Below, piece after piece: positions 23,875-35,032 of a DNA stretch of 64,000 bases. Position 1 is the first letter of the stretch. Each line of letters starts with the position of its first letter. A model generated the notes under the pieces. It saw only the letters and a list, made by a program, of their open reading frames with translations. It searched no databases and had not been told where the DNA came from. The DNA lies in assembly GCF_000685905.1 (NCBI RefSeq), contig NZ_JMKZ01000001.1, forward strand, positions 186,001-250,000. Direction: 5' to 3'. A program made the position numbers and the translations under genes. The stretch comes from Mycoplasmoides pirum ATCC 25960. GTDB taxonomy: Bacteria > Bacillota_I > Bacilli_A > Mycoplasmatales > Mycoplasmoidaceae.

Positions 23875-25810
23875 TTTAACAATTGACACAATTCGTTTGT
23901 TGGGTATTGAAATGATTGCAAAAGCAAAATCAGGACATCCTGGAATTGTTTTGGGCGCAGCGCCAATTATGTATACTCTTTTTAAAAATCATTTAAATGT
24001 TGATTTAAAAAATTTAAATTATTTTAATCGTGATCGTTTTATTTTGAGTGCTGGACATGGTAGTGCATTATTATATGCAACAATGTATTTGTCAAATTAT
24101 TCTTCTATTACTTTAGAAGATATTAAAAACTTTAGACAACTTAACTCTAAAACTTCAGGTCACCCTGAGTCACACATTTTAGATGGTGTTGATATTGGTA
24201 CTGGTCCATTAGGGCAAGGAACTGCTGCTAGTGTTGGATTTGCTATTGCTGAAGCTTATTTGAATAAAACTTACAAAGGTGTTGTTGATCACTACACTTA
24301 TTGTTTATTAGGTGATGGTTGTTTGCAAGAAGGAATTACTCATGAAGCAATTGCAATTGCAGGAAGATTAAAATTAAATAAGTTAATTTGAATTTATGAT
24401 TCTAATGACATCCAATTAGATGGAAAAGTTAAAGATTCTACAATAACAAATTTTGCTGCTGAATTTAAAGCTAATGATTGAAATTACATTTTAGTTAAAA
24501 ATGGTAATAATGTTATTGAAATTGATGATGCAATCAAATTAGCTAAAAAAAGTGATAAACCTACTTTAATTGAAGTAAAGACAATTATTGGTTATGGTTC
24601 AATTAATGCTAATTCTACTAAAGCACATGGCACTCCATTGAGTTGAGAACAAGTCGAACAAGTAAGATCTACATTACAATTTCCTTATCAAAAACCATTT
24701 GAAATCAATAAAAAAGCAAAACAAGATTTTAATGAATTAGCATTACGTGGCGCTAAGCATCATAATGAATATAAAAAACGCTTAAATAATTTAAAAACAA
24801 AAAATCAAAAACTTTATAAACAATTTTTAGATAGTATTAATTTAAATTTTGATTTTGAAAACATCGATTTATCTAAAATTGAGTTATTAAACAAAGATGC
24901 AACACGCAATGTTTTTTATAAAGTTTTTAATGAATTTACAAAAAAAATTCCAAATCTTTTAGTTATTAATAATGATTTATCTGGTTCAACAAAAGTTAAG
25001 GATAATAATTCTCAAGTTTTTGATATTAACTCGTATGATCAAAAAAATATTAACATAGGTGTTAGAGAATTTTTAGGCGCAGCACTAGCATTTGGAATTA
25101 CAATGCATAAAGGTGTCTGGGGAATTACTTCAACTTTTATGAGTTTTGCTGATTACGCAAAACCTGCAATTCGGTTGGCTGCTATCAATCAAATTAATTC
25201 AATTAATGTATTTAGTCATGATTCAATTACTGTAGGTGAAGATGGTCCAACTCATCAACCAATTGAACAATTAACTATGTTGCGGTCAATACCTAACACA
25301 ATTACGTTTAGACCAGCAAATGCAGATGAAATAAAAGCAGCAATAATTTATGCTTTAAATGCAAAAACAACGCCAATAAATATCATTACATCTAGATCAG
25401 AATTTAATCAATCTAAATTAAAAAATTATAAATCATTTAAACAAGGTTACTATTTTGTTAAAAAAGAAAGTAAACCTAATGTTAATTTGATTGCAACAGG
25501 TAGTGAAGTTGGTTTGTGCATTGATTTAGCAAAAGAATTAAAAAAATATAAAATTAATGCAAGTATTATTTCTGTAACATCAATGGAATTATTGAGACAA
25601 AATTTTAATTTATTCAAAAAAGATGTTTTGAATTCAAAAGTTAAATCGATTGCAATAGAATTAGGTTGCACATACATGTGGTATGAATTTGTTGATATTG
25701 TTTATGGTATTAATGAATTTGGTAAATCTGGTAATCCAAATGATGTTATGAAATACTTTAAAATGGATTTAAGTTCTTTAGTTAAGAGAGTTATAAAAGA
25801 TATTAAATAA
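23861..25810 (+). CDS. tkt: Transketolase
   Basis: A thiamine-diphosphate enzyme of the pentose phosphate pathway, 649 aa, full length. [11 protein letters not shown], the ThDP/Mg motif [13 protein letters not shown] (GDG at residues 151-153) with its NDIQLDG partner, and the pyrimidine-domain signature [14 protein letters not shown] are present. [10 protein letters not shown] matches the family too. A divergent paralog without the GDG motif lies at 61136. It overlaps the membrane protein gene upstream and is 6 nt ahead of the EzrA-like gene. Confidence 0.97.
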
Positions 25811-25816
25811 TCACTT

Positions 25817-27556
25817 ATGGTTTATACAAATAATCAAATTGCTTTTTTTGTTTTTTTAGGTTTATTTCTTTTAATGTTGGTATTGTATTTTTCTTTTGCA
25901 TGAATGTATTGCAAATCAAGAAAATCAATTGATAAAATGTATGCATATCAAAGGAAATATAAGGAATATTCTATTATTTCTTTTTCAAGTTTAATTAAAC
26001 CACTTGAATTGCTAGGTAAACGTGAAACATTAGCTAAAAATTCGTCTAATTTAAAACTTGTTATTGAATATATGCATGATTATGATGAACAATATAAAAA
26101 ACAATTAACTGAAATTTGAAAAGCTATAGATCAATTAACTAATTTAAAAAATCATTTTAATTTTGGCAAAACTAAAAAAATGTTTAAGCAAATTGATATG
26201 CAATTTGATAAATTAGATATTTGAATTAAAGATTTTAAAGATTTAACTAAGGATTCTTCTATTTATCAAAATGAAGCTTCTAAAGTTATTGTAGAATATC
26301 GTTCACTTGTTGATCAATTGATCACATTTTTAAAAGAGCATATTTTAGTTAAATACGATAGCCCAGTATTTAAAGATTTTTTAAGTAATATTTCTAAAAA
26401 TTTTGAAGATGCTAATACAGCATTAATGATGTTTCAAAATGAAAAATATGTAAAAAGTTTAGAAAATTTGCGTTATTCAATTTACACTTTGTTAACTTAT
26501 GCCAACCGTTTATATGTTCTAGATAAGAAAAACGATTATTTAAAATTTTTAGTTCAAGAAATTAAATTATTGTATAAAAAAGCAGAAAGTGAAAAAGGTC
26601 TTGCTAATCAAAATAAATTAAGTGAAATTTATCGCATATTAAGTGATGCTGATGATGGAATTATTAAAATAGATACTCATTTACATTTATTACAATTTAA
26701 AGAAGCTGAAGAATTAATTACTAACTTATTAAAAATTTTGCAACCAATGCAAGCCAATTTAGCAACAGAAAGTGAAGCTAAAAGTATTATTTCTTTAGGA
26801 CTTAATAATTTTATTAAAGGAGTAAATAGTTTAGAAGAAAAAAGTAATACATTAACTGATGCTATTAAAAAATTAAATAAAATTTTTGAAGGTCATGCAG
26901 AGATATTGCAAAAAATAAATTTACTAAAAACATTATTTAATTCAATCAAATCTTCAATTGCTGAATTGCAAAAATTTAACATCAACAATCCAAACGACAA
27001 TTATAGTAAGTTATTAGAGAAAATTACTGTCTTTATTGATCTAGTAACAAAACTTAAAGATAATATTAATGAATTAGTTTTGGATATTGAAAAAGAGATT
27101 AGTCTATATAAAAATACTGTTCATAAAATTAATGATTTAAATTTGAAATATTCTCAATTGCAAAAATACATATCCGAAAATAATTTATTTTTGGACAAAA
27201 AATTATTTGATATTTTCTTAGATTACAAAACTGTTATTTCCAAAAAAACAATTTTAGCTAAAGATGATTATCGAAATATTCTTGAAAATTTTGATTTATT
27301 AGCAGAAAAAGCTGATAAATTATTTATTAAAGTCTTACAAACTGTTGTTGAATTATCTTCTATAAAAGAAATGACTCAATTAACATTAATGTTCTTAAAT
27401 AAATATCGCTATGAAAATGTTAACATAGAAAAAAATATTAATGTTATTCAAGAGTTATATCAATATAGTAATTATGAATTAGCATTAGAAAGAGCAATAA
27501 AATTATTAGATGTAATGAAACGTTCAGCTGAATCAAATAATTTAACCTTAAATTAA
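25817..27556 (+). CDS. EzrA-like membrane-anchored coiled-coil protein
   Basis: 579 aa: a single N-terminal membrane segment (about residues 8-31, FFVFLGLFLLMLVLYFSFAW) followed by a long, almost entirely helical cytoplasmic region with many heptad-like Leu/Ile positions. This topology and length match EzrA, the negative regulator of FtsZ ring formation. Orthologs in mycoplasmas are weak, so the name is by architecture only. It is the last gene of the prfA-tkt run, and no terminator is seen before the convergent glycosyltransferase, whose stop lies 7 nt away. Confidence 0.65.
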
Positions 27557-27563
27557 TTGTATT

Positions 27564-28601
27564 TTATCTATTAAATTTATTTTTTCATTTTGAAATTATT
27601 GAAGACAATTTTGGCAAAAACCAATCAAAAATAGGAAAATAAATCGCTAAATACAAATATATTTTCTTCTTTTGTTCAAAATTTGAATTATATTTTTTGT
27701 AAAAAATTTTAAGATCTTTTATGTTTAAACAGTCTAAATATTTTAAGCGTTTTCTTAAATTATTTTTATAAACAGATAAATGGATTAAATAATGAATTAA
27801 ATATTCTTTAACAAATTTGTTATTTTGTGCATTTCAATCATCAAAAGTATTTAGTCATTCAAATAAGATTGATATAGAATCTGTTTTATTTTTTTTAATA
27901 TTTGACATTATTGAATCAGGATTATTAATTCTATACGCATAATATATTTCATTTGTAAATAAAACATTAGGATTTTTATTTAATAGACATGAAAAAAAAT
28001 ATTCATCTTCGTGCGGCAAATTTAATGTGTTTCAAAAATTATTATCTTTTATTAAATAAGCTTTATAAGCATATTTTCAAGTCATTGTTTCAAGAAATTT
28101 ACTATTAAAGAATAGTGAAAAATTTATTTGTTTTATTTCTACATTAATGTCAATATTCGAATTAATTTGAAATTTTGATTCATTTTCACATGTTATTTTT
28201 TGAAAACTTATTAAATCTATATTGGGATTTTTTTCAAAATAGTTGTTTAGTTTATCTATTCATTTTTCATCACATATTCAATCATCAGAATCTACAAATA
28301 AAATAACACTACCTTTCGATTCTTGAAAACCCGTTTTTCTAGCAGCGGCTAAACCTTTGTTTTCTTGATTTATTAATTTAATTAAATACTCATTTGAATC
28401 ATTAACTTTTAAATTAATATCATTGATTAAATTTGTTATTTCTTTTGTATGTGAATCATCACTTCCATCATTGACAACAATAATTTCTTTTAACAAATTC
28501 TTATTTTGAATAATTAAAGATTTTAAACATGTTTTAACAAATTCAATATTAGTGTTATAAAAAGGGACAATTATAGAAAATGATTCTTTATTATTTATCA
28601 T
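27564..28601 (-). CDS. Family 2 glycosyltransferase
   Basis: 345 aa, GT-A fold: FSIIVPFYNTNIEFVKTCLK, the nucleotide-binding EIIVVNDGSDD near residues 39-49, NKGLAAARKTGF, and the metal-binding VILFVDSDDWI near residue 106. No membrane segment is obvious, so it is probably a peripheral enzyme making glycolipid or surface glycan. The sugar donor and acceptor are unknown. It is a single minus-strand gene between two plus-strand operons; many Trp codons are TGA. Confidence 0.88.
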
Positions 28602-28718
28602 AAATGCTAGTTATTGTTTGATTTTAAATAATTGTTACATAAAAGTAAATCAATTTTTCAATAATTTAAATTTGTTGCAAATTTATTAAGATAATAAATA
28701 AAAAGTAATATTTTGTTA

Positions 28719-28724
28719 TATAAT
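28719..28724 (+). promoter_or_regulatory. -10 box of rplM-rpsI
   Basis: Perfect TATAAT preceded by a T-rich stretch; transcription would start near 28731, just before the leader hairpin. Confidence 0.65.
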
Positions 28725-28730
28725 TGTGGT

Positions 28731-28785
28731 GCTTTGCGTGACAGTATGTCACTTTGATGGACAAAACAAAGAAGTAAATTTAATT
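28731..28785 (+). promoter_or_regulatory. Structured rplM leader, possible L13 leader
   Basis: A GC-richer island in otherwise AT-only DNA contains a hairpin GTGAC-AGTAT-GTCAC (28738-28752). In Firmicutes a small 5' leader structure regulates rplM by L13 binding. I cannot confirm that fold here. Confidence 0.4.
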
Positions 28786-28805
28786 ATTAAATTGTTAGGT
28801 TCCTT

Positions 28806-29246
28806 ATGCAAAAAACAACAATGTTAAAAAAAGCAGAAGCACAAAACAATAGAAAATGATATTGTGTGGATGCTGATGGATTAGTTTTAGGTAAATTAGC
28901 AGTAAAAGCTGCAAATATTTTACGTGGTAAAAATAAAGTTAATTTTACTCCAAATCAAGATTGTGGAGATTTTTTGATTATTATTAATTCAAATAAAATT
29001 AAATTAACTGGAAACAAATTAGAAAATGAATTTTGATATCGTCATTCAAATTATATTGGCGGCATTAAAAAACGTAGTGGCCGTGAAATGTTAGAAAATT
29101 ATTCTGATAAATTAGTTTACAATGCCATTAAAGGTATGCTTCCAGACAATAGAATTAGTAAACAAATAATTAGAAAATTAAAAGTTTACAAAGATGATAA
29201 ACATGAGCATGATGCTCAACAACCAAGTGTTTTAAATTGAAAGTAA
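28806..29246 (+). CDS. rplM: 50S ribosomal protein L13
   Basis: 146 aa. [20 protein letters not shown] near the start and [32 protein letters not shown] and [16 protein letters not shown] later are typical for L13. It begins at the first ATG after TTAGGTTCC; an in-frame ATG 15 nt on is the alternative. TGA is Trp at four places. Co-transcribed with rpsI (25-nt gap), the conserved L13-S9 pair. Confidence 0.97.
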
Positions 29247-29271
29247 TTAATTAGGAGAAATTTTATAAAGT

Positions 29272-29664
29272 ATGGCAAATGCTTCTTTTTATGGATTAGG
29301 TAGAAGAAAAACATCAGTAGCAAAAGTAGTTTTAACCCCTGGTTCTGGAAAAATTACTGTTAACAAAAAAAATCCTGAAAATTATTTTCCTAATAAAATT
29401 GTTATTCAAGATTTAGAACAACCATTAACAATTACTGAATCAAAAAATAATTATGATATTAATGTTGTGGTTAGTGGTGGCGGTTTTACTGGTCAAGCTG
29501 GAGCTATTAGATTAGGAATTGCTCGTGCGTTAATTAAAATAAATCCAGATTTTAAGAAAAAATTAAAAGCATATAAATTGATTACACGTGATGCAAGATC
29601 TAAAGAACGTAAAAAATTCGGTCTTTATGGTGCAAGAAGAGCTCCACAATTTACAAAACGTTAG
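29272..29664 (+). CDS. rpsI: 30S ribosomal protein S9
   Basis: 130 aa, standard. [19 protein letters not shown] starts the protein, [19 protein letters not shown] is the central motif, and the C-terminal tail [13 protein letters not shown], which reaches the P-site tRNA, is intact. SD TAGGAGAAAT precedes the ATG. A terminator follows directly. Confidence 0.98.
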   Translation: MANASFYGLGRRKTSVAKVVLTPGSGKITVNKKNPENYFPNKIVIQDLEQPLTITESKNNYDINVVVSGGGFTGQAGAIRLGIARALIKINPDFKKKLKAYKLITRDARSKERKKFGLYGARRAPQFTKR

Positions 29665-29673
29665 GACTTATTC

Positions 29674-29706
29674 AAAAATTAGTATTTCTAATACTAATTT
29701 TTTAAT
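29674..29706 (+). terminator. Terminator of rplM-rpsI
   Basis: AAAAATTAGTAT / ATACTAATTTTT stem, 5-nt loop, T run. Confidence 0.85.
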
Positions 29707-29725
29707 TTTATAAATAATTATCAAT

Positions 29726-30697
29726 ATGAAATGTGTTAATTCTGAAAATTTAGTTGATTTTCAAAATGCAATTAATCAAGTTAATTCAAACAATATATTT
29801 TCTGCGGCCACTTATCTATCATGATCAAATTTTGGTGTTGAAATCACATATGAACATAATTTAGATTTAGATTGTGTTTTTTTATATTGTAAATATGAAT
29901 CTAAATATTGAGATTACATTAATGATTTTTCTAACAAAGAATTAGAAAAATGAAATGATGCTTCTCATAAATATTTATTGTTTGCTCCTATAGTAAGAGA
30001 TGATAATAGTTTTTTAAAAATTGCTAAAAAACAAATTGAAAAATTTTTAAATCACAAAAAAAATTCAGGTGGTTTATTTATGGATGATTTAACTAATGAA
30101 CAAGTTGAATTATTAAAAACTGTTTATGATGTAGATGTCATTTTTAAAAATTTTAGCAATTATTTATACACTAAAGAACAGCTTGAAACTATGGCTGGCA
30201 AAAAAATGCAAAAACGTCGAAACCATCTTAATTTTTATTTAAATAATTATGCTAGCAAAACAACAATAAAAAAGATACATGAAATTGATTTTGAAGAAAT
30301 AATTAATTTTTTAAATCATTGAGGAACTGAAAATGGTCAATTTGATTATGAAAGTGAATTAAAGTTTTTAAAACAATCTAAAGAATTAATTGCAAAGCAA
30401 ATTTTTCAAGGAATTGGTTTATTTTTGGATAATCAATTAATTGGTATAACAATTAGTTTTCAACACAATGATTATTGTGAAATATTAATTGAACATGCTG
30501 ATAAAAGCAAAAGAGGTTCATATCAATATTTATTGTCAAACAACATAAAAATTAATCATAAAAACGTTAAATGAATAGATCGTCAAGATGATGTATGATC
30601 GCCTATTATTGATTTATCAAAACGAATGTATCATCCAGTTAAAATTGTTGAAAAAAATGTTGTTCATATAAAATTAAAAAGTAATCATGTTAACTAA
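29726..30697 (+). CDS. DUF2156-type (LPG synthetase C-terminal / GNAT fold) protein
   Basis: 323 aa. The segment YLYTKEQLETMAGKKMQKRR followed by NHLNFYLNNY near residues 150-180 is the hallmark of the DUF2156 family, which shares its acyltransferase fold with the C-terminal domain of phosphatidylglycerol lysyltransferase (MprF). There is no membrane part, so this is the soluble domain only. Whether it aminoacylates a lipid or another acceptor is unknown. It overlaps the next gene by 11 bases. Confidence 0.75.
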
Positions 30698-31526
30698 TCA
30701 ATATCCAGTTTCTTTTTTAAAGGATTATCAAAAAATTTTTCTCGATAATTTCATAGATGAAACACCTAATTCTTTTAATTATTTAGTTAAAAACTATTTA
30801 AAACCAAACAACATATATTTAAGTATTGATTCAAATCAAATATTGGAATTAGGTTTAATGGTAATTCCTAAAAATATTTATATTAATAAAGAAATTAAAA
30901 AAGCAGGTTTAATTTATGGTGTTGTTGCATCTGATAAGTATAAGCACACAGGCATTTTAAAAAAAATCTTTCCAGCATTTATTAATGAACTTTATAAAGA
31001 ATACGATTTAATTTTAATTGAAAGTGAACATTGAAAAATTTATAAAAATTTTGATTTAATACCGATTAATTTTATTTCAAAATTTATTTCAACAAATAAA
31101 ATTGATAAGAAAATTTTAAAAAAATATTTAATTGATTTTAGACAAGAAACTATTATTAAAATTTTTGATATATACAAAAATCATATTAAAAATTTTCATC
31201 AAAATGAATATGTTTTTTATTCATTTAATGAATTTGAAAAAGTTATAAATTTAAATATTTTAATGGATGACAAAATTTTTATATTTAATAATGCTTTTGG
31301 TTTGTATTCATCTAAATTTAATCTTCTTCAATCGATTTATTTTGAGTCAGAAAAAGATTTAATAGATTTAGTCAATGTTTTACCTAAAGATACTAAACTT
31401 ATTGTTGATAAAAAATTTTCAAATTTATTACCTAAAACTTTAATCAAAGAAGAAGATTATGCAAAAACTAAAATGTTCAATCAACCTAATTTATTAAAAT
31501 CATTATTTTTTGTAGAAAGCAATTAA
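30687..31526 (+). CDS. GNAT-type acetyltransferase-like protein
   Basis: 279 aa. Residues around 70-130 (AGLIYGVVASDKYKHTGILK, then KEYDLILIESEHWKIYKNF) look like the acetyl-CoA-binding strand-loop-helix and the acceptor strand of a GNAT domain of the Eis-like two-lobed kind; the second half is divergent. It is translationally coupled to the DUF2156 gene, so the two acyltransferase-like proteins probably act together. No substrate can be assigned. Confidence 0.55.
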
Positions 31527-31620
31527 TTTCACAATTTTTTACATCATTTTTTCATAGATTAATATATCAATTTAAATATTTGGTTTTATTTTGAAAATTT
31601 AAAAATGTTTTTCAATTTTA

Positions 31621-31626
31621 TATAAT
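31621..31626 (+). promoter_or_regulatory. -10 box of adhesin operon
   Basis: Perfect TATAAT; expected start near 31633, giving a leader of about 70 nt. Confidence 0.6.
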
Positions 31627-31646
31627 ATATTTCAAAGTAATTTAGG

Positions 31647-31690
31647 AATAATAGCAAAATTACATAAATTTTATGTGGTTTTTGTTATTA
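31647..31690 (+). promoter_or_regulatory. Inverted repeat in adhesin operon leader
   Basis: The left arm TAATAGCAAAATTACATAAA is complementary to the right arm TTTATGTGGTTTTTGTTATTA apart from a few central mismatches. It lies between the -10 box and the first ATG, so it would form a long hairpin in the 5' UTR. Confidence 0.6.
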
Positions 31691-31701
31691 ATATAGAAGA
31701 T

Positions 31702-34700
31702 ATGAAAAAAAGTAATCGCTTTAAAATTTGATTGTATTCAACTCTTAGTTTTTTTACTTTGGGATTAATGCTTATTGGTCTATGTAATCTAACTAATAAT
31801 AATCAAATATCTAACAATCTAATTAATAATAATAGTAAAGAAATTAAAACTAATGTTGAACCAAAACCATTGTCAACAATTTCTGATATTAAATTAACTT
31901 CACAAAATATTCAAAATGGAAAAGTTAATTCAGAAGAAGCGATTGATTCATCAGGAAATTATATTTTATCTGCTTCAAGTACAGATGGAAAAACTGCAAA
32001 AGTTGTTAAATTGAATTACAACTTAGAGTATTTATATGAATGAAAATATGATAAATCAGATTATAAAACAGTCCAAATAGTAGCTGATACTGATGATCTT
32101 AGTTATTATTATGTTTTACTAGTTAATGATAATGTTAGAGTTAATTCTAGTGTTAGCAATGCAAGTGGTTCTGTTACAACTACTTCAGTTGCTAATGCTA
32201 TGAATATTACAATAACAAATCCAGCAATTGTTGTACAACTATATGATAATGGAACAAGTTTTGAAACACGAAATCAATATAATTTAGGTTTGCCTAATTT
32301 CAAAATTAATAATAAAGATAATATTTCAAATTCTGTAGCTAATCAAATAAAAATTACAGATGCAAATGCATCTACTAATATTTGAGATCATATTTATGTT
32401 CAAGAAGCAATTAGCGAAACTGATGAAAATTCAAGATTATCTTTTATTAGAAATACTAAAACTACAAATTCAACTGCAAATGTTGGTGAAAGAACTGAAA
32501 CCAATGTTTATGTAAATGATTCATCAAAATCAGTTATATACGCTTTATTAGGTACTGATAACAAAAAAGAAAACAATAATTATCAAACAACATCTAATCA
32601 AAATTATATGTATATGTTGACACAATTATATAAAAATAATGCTAATAACATGGTCTATATAAAAGATGCTGTAACTAATAAAAAAATGATTTTGTTATTT
32701 GGTGGTAATTTATATCAAAATTTTTGATTTTACGATTTTGAAGTAAAAATTAATAATAGCGGAATTTATTATGTAACTCCTTTATTATATGCAAATTATG
32801 ATTTTGATCCTTTCAATAAAAAATATGAAGGTGATTACATGTATGGTAAATATTTTGATACTACCAGAAGTCATCAAGTAAAAAAAGATTATTATTATTT
32901 GCCGTTCATGAAAAAAAATAAAATTTCTAATTTAGCTTGATATGTTGGTGGTGCCAAAACTTTAACTTTAAAAAATCAAAATAATAACACGTCAAATTCA
33001 TATATATTTTTAGCAATGATGCAACCTAATGTGTCTGATTTTGACAAAACTTTAATTTCTTCTTCTTCATCGTCAACAAGTACAGAAACAATCAAAAAAG
33101 CTACTTATGCAACACCAGAAAATATTACTTCAAAACAAAGTCCAACTGGTGCTTCTAGTGGTTCAGTAACTACACCTAGAAACACTAATGAACAAAATAT
33201 ACAAAGTACATCATCAAGCACACAATATCAGAATAAAGATGTTTTAGTAGGTTCATCATCAATAAATGCATCATTTCAATTATTTTCAACACAAGCGCCT
33301 GCTGAAGGAAATGCAACTGACTATAAATATCCTTTTTCTGCAATCCAATCATTAACAGTTTTACCAGTAATGACTAGTCAGATTGCTTCATTAATTTGTG
33401 TTCAACCTTTAACAAGTTCAACATCTATTCCAAATGAAAAAATTTATTTGAATACTTTTTTTGAAAACAACATAAATGTTTCATTAAATAGATTTTCATT
33501 ATTTAATTGCTTGTATCAAAATAATAAATTTTATCGTTTTGATTTTGGTCAAAAATTTTTTACAATGCCTTCAAATTGATTGGCTTCAATGAGAGGTCCT
33601 AGTCTAAGTAATAATAGATCAAATGATGCATATGCTGAAGTTGGTAGTGATGATTATGGATTTTCAAGAATTTTATTAAATAAAAATCCAATGAACTCAT
33701 CCCCTGTTAGCACAACAAGTAAAACTATCATTAATGATGGCTGAAATAATACAGCAAGTCAAAAAATTGTTGCTTTTTCTCCACAAATAACAAGTAATGT
33801 TGTAAATACGCCTCAAGGTTCATACAATCAAATTTCAGCAATGCTAATAGTTCGTGGCTTTGTTTATGGTTTAACATATAATTTCTCTACAGTTAACAAT
33901 ACAATAGTTCCTATTGCAAATACAAATAACATGATAAGTAATTTTATTGAACCTACATTGACAACAATTAATGGGAACAATACATTAGTTAAGAATAATT
34001 TCTTAAATTTATTATCTATTTCTTATATTGATAACACTTGATTTATAACTTATCAAAAAGATAATTATTCATCAAGCTACTTATTAAAATTATCTAAAGA
34101 TAGTGAAAATTTCTGAGATTATCGTCCAAATGCTTATTTAGATTCTTCAACAAAAATATGTAAAACGTTTGTTTTATTGGGTGGAAATTTTTTAACTATT
34201 GAAGATAGCAGCAAATATGTAAAAATTTCTAATCCTTCTCATGACATTAAAGATGTTAGTTATGATAATGTATCAAATAATGTCGATATTTGAGGAAAAG
34301 TAAATCCTGTTAGTCAAGAAAAGATTACATCAAGTAATATTTTATTAAAGAGTGCTGATGAAATTGCTAATAGCCCTCAATGATTAGAATTTTTAATTGA
34401 TTATCAAGGTGGATGAAGTGTAGATTCCAATACAGGTTTACCAACTGTAACTCCATTGTTTATAAATATAAAAACAGATGGTGGAACAATTTCATTTGAT
34501 GTTGCTATTCCTTTTATTAATGGAATGTATTATTCTTCAGTTCCAATTCAAAGTAGTAAATATACAAATGTAGCTCAAAATTCTGCATTAAATATTCCAA
34601 CTTTTCAATATAGTGGGTTTGGTTTAATTCCCCCTCATGATATTGCTGGTATTGTAATCGGCTTGCTTCTTGTTGGTATGTTAGCTGGTTTAATTTCAGT

Positions 34701-35010
34701 TTGAGTAGTTCTTGCAAAACAAAAAAAGGAAAAACTTTCAAATCTTGAATTTTTATTTGCGAAACAAAAATTTGATACTCCACAAACTTCAACAACTCAA
34801 AATGCTGATTCAGTTGCTTTAAACAATAAAAAGAAAGTATTTATGATTGGTTATTCTGAAAAATCAAAAGATCCTTCAAAACGTTCAAGACAATTCTTGT
34901 TGACTGCTACTGATAGAGGTGATGGTAAAAAATCATTATCAATATATCGATTACCTAAATCTAAGAAAATAGCACAATTTAAAAAAGAACCACCAAAACA
35001 ATTAACTTAA
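31702..35010 (+). CDS. P40/P90 (MgpC/CrmA)-like cytadhesin subunit
   Basis: 1102 aa surface protein. N-terminal signal/anchor (KKSNRFKIWLYSTLSFFTLG), a very large Ser/Thr/Asn-rich extracellular region, one C-terminal membrane span near residues 980-1004 (IAGIVIGLLLVGMLAGLISV) and a ~98-residue basic cytoplasmic tail. Stretches that line up with my memory of M. pneumoniae P40/P90 are MLIVRGFVYGLTYNF (there LLVRGGVVRLNF), a WGKVNP site (VDIWGRVD there), and QLYKNNANNMVYIKDA. P40/P90 forms the heteromeric adhesion complex with P1, whose homolog is the next gene. No lipobox Cys pattern is seen. The start ATG is weakly spaced from AGAAGA. Confidence 0.8.
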
Positions 35011-35032
35011 TCTATTTAATGTGAGAAATTGT

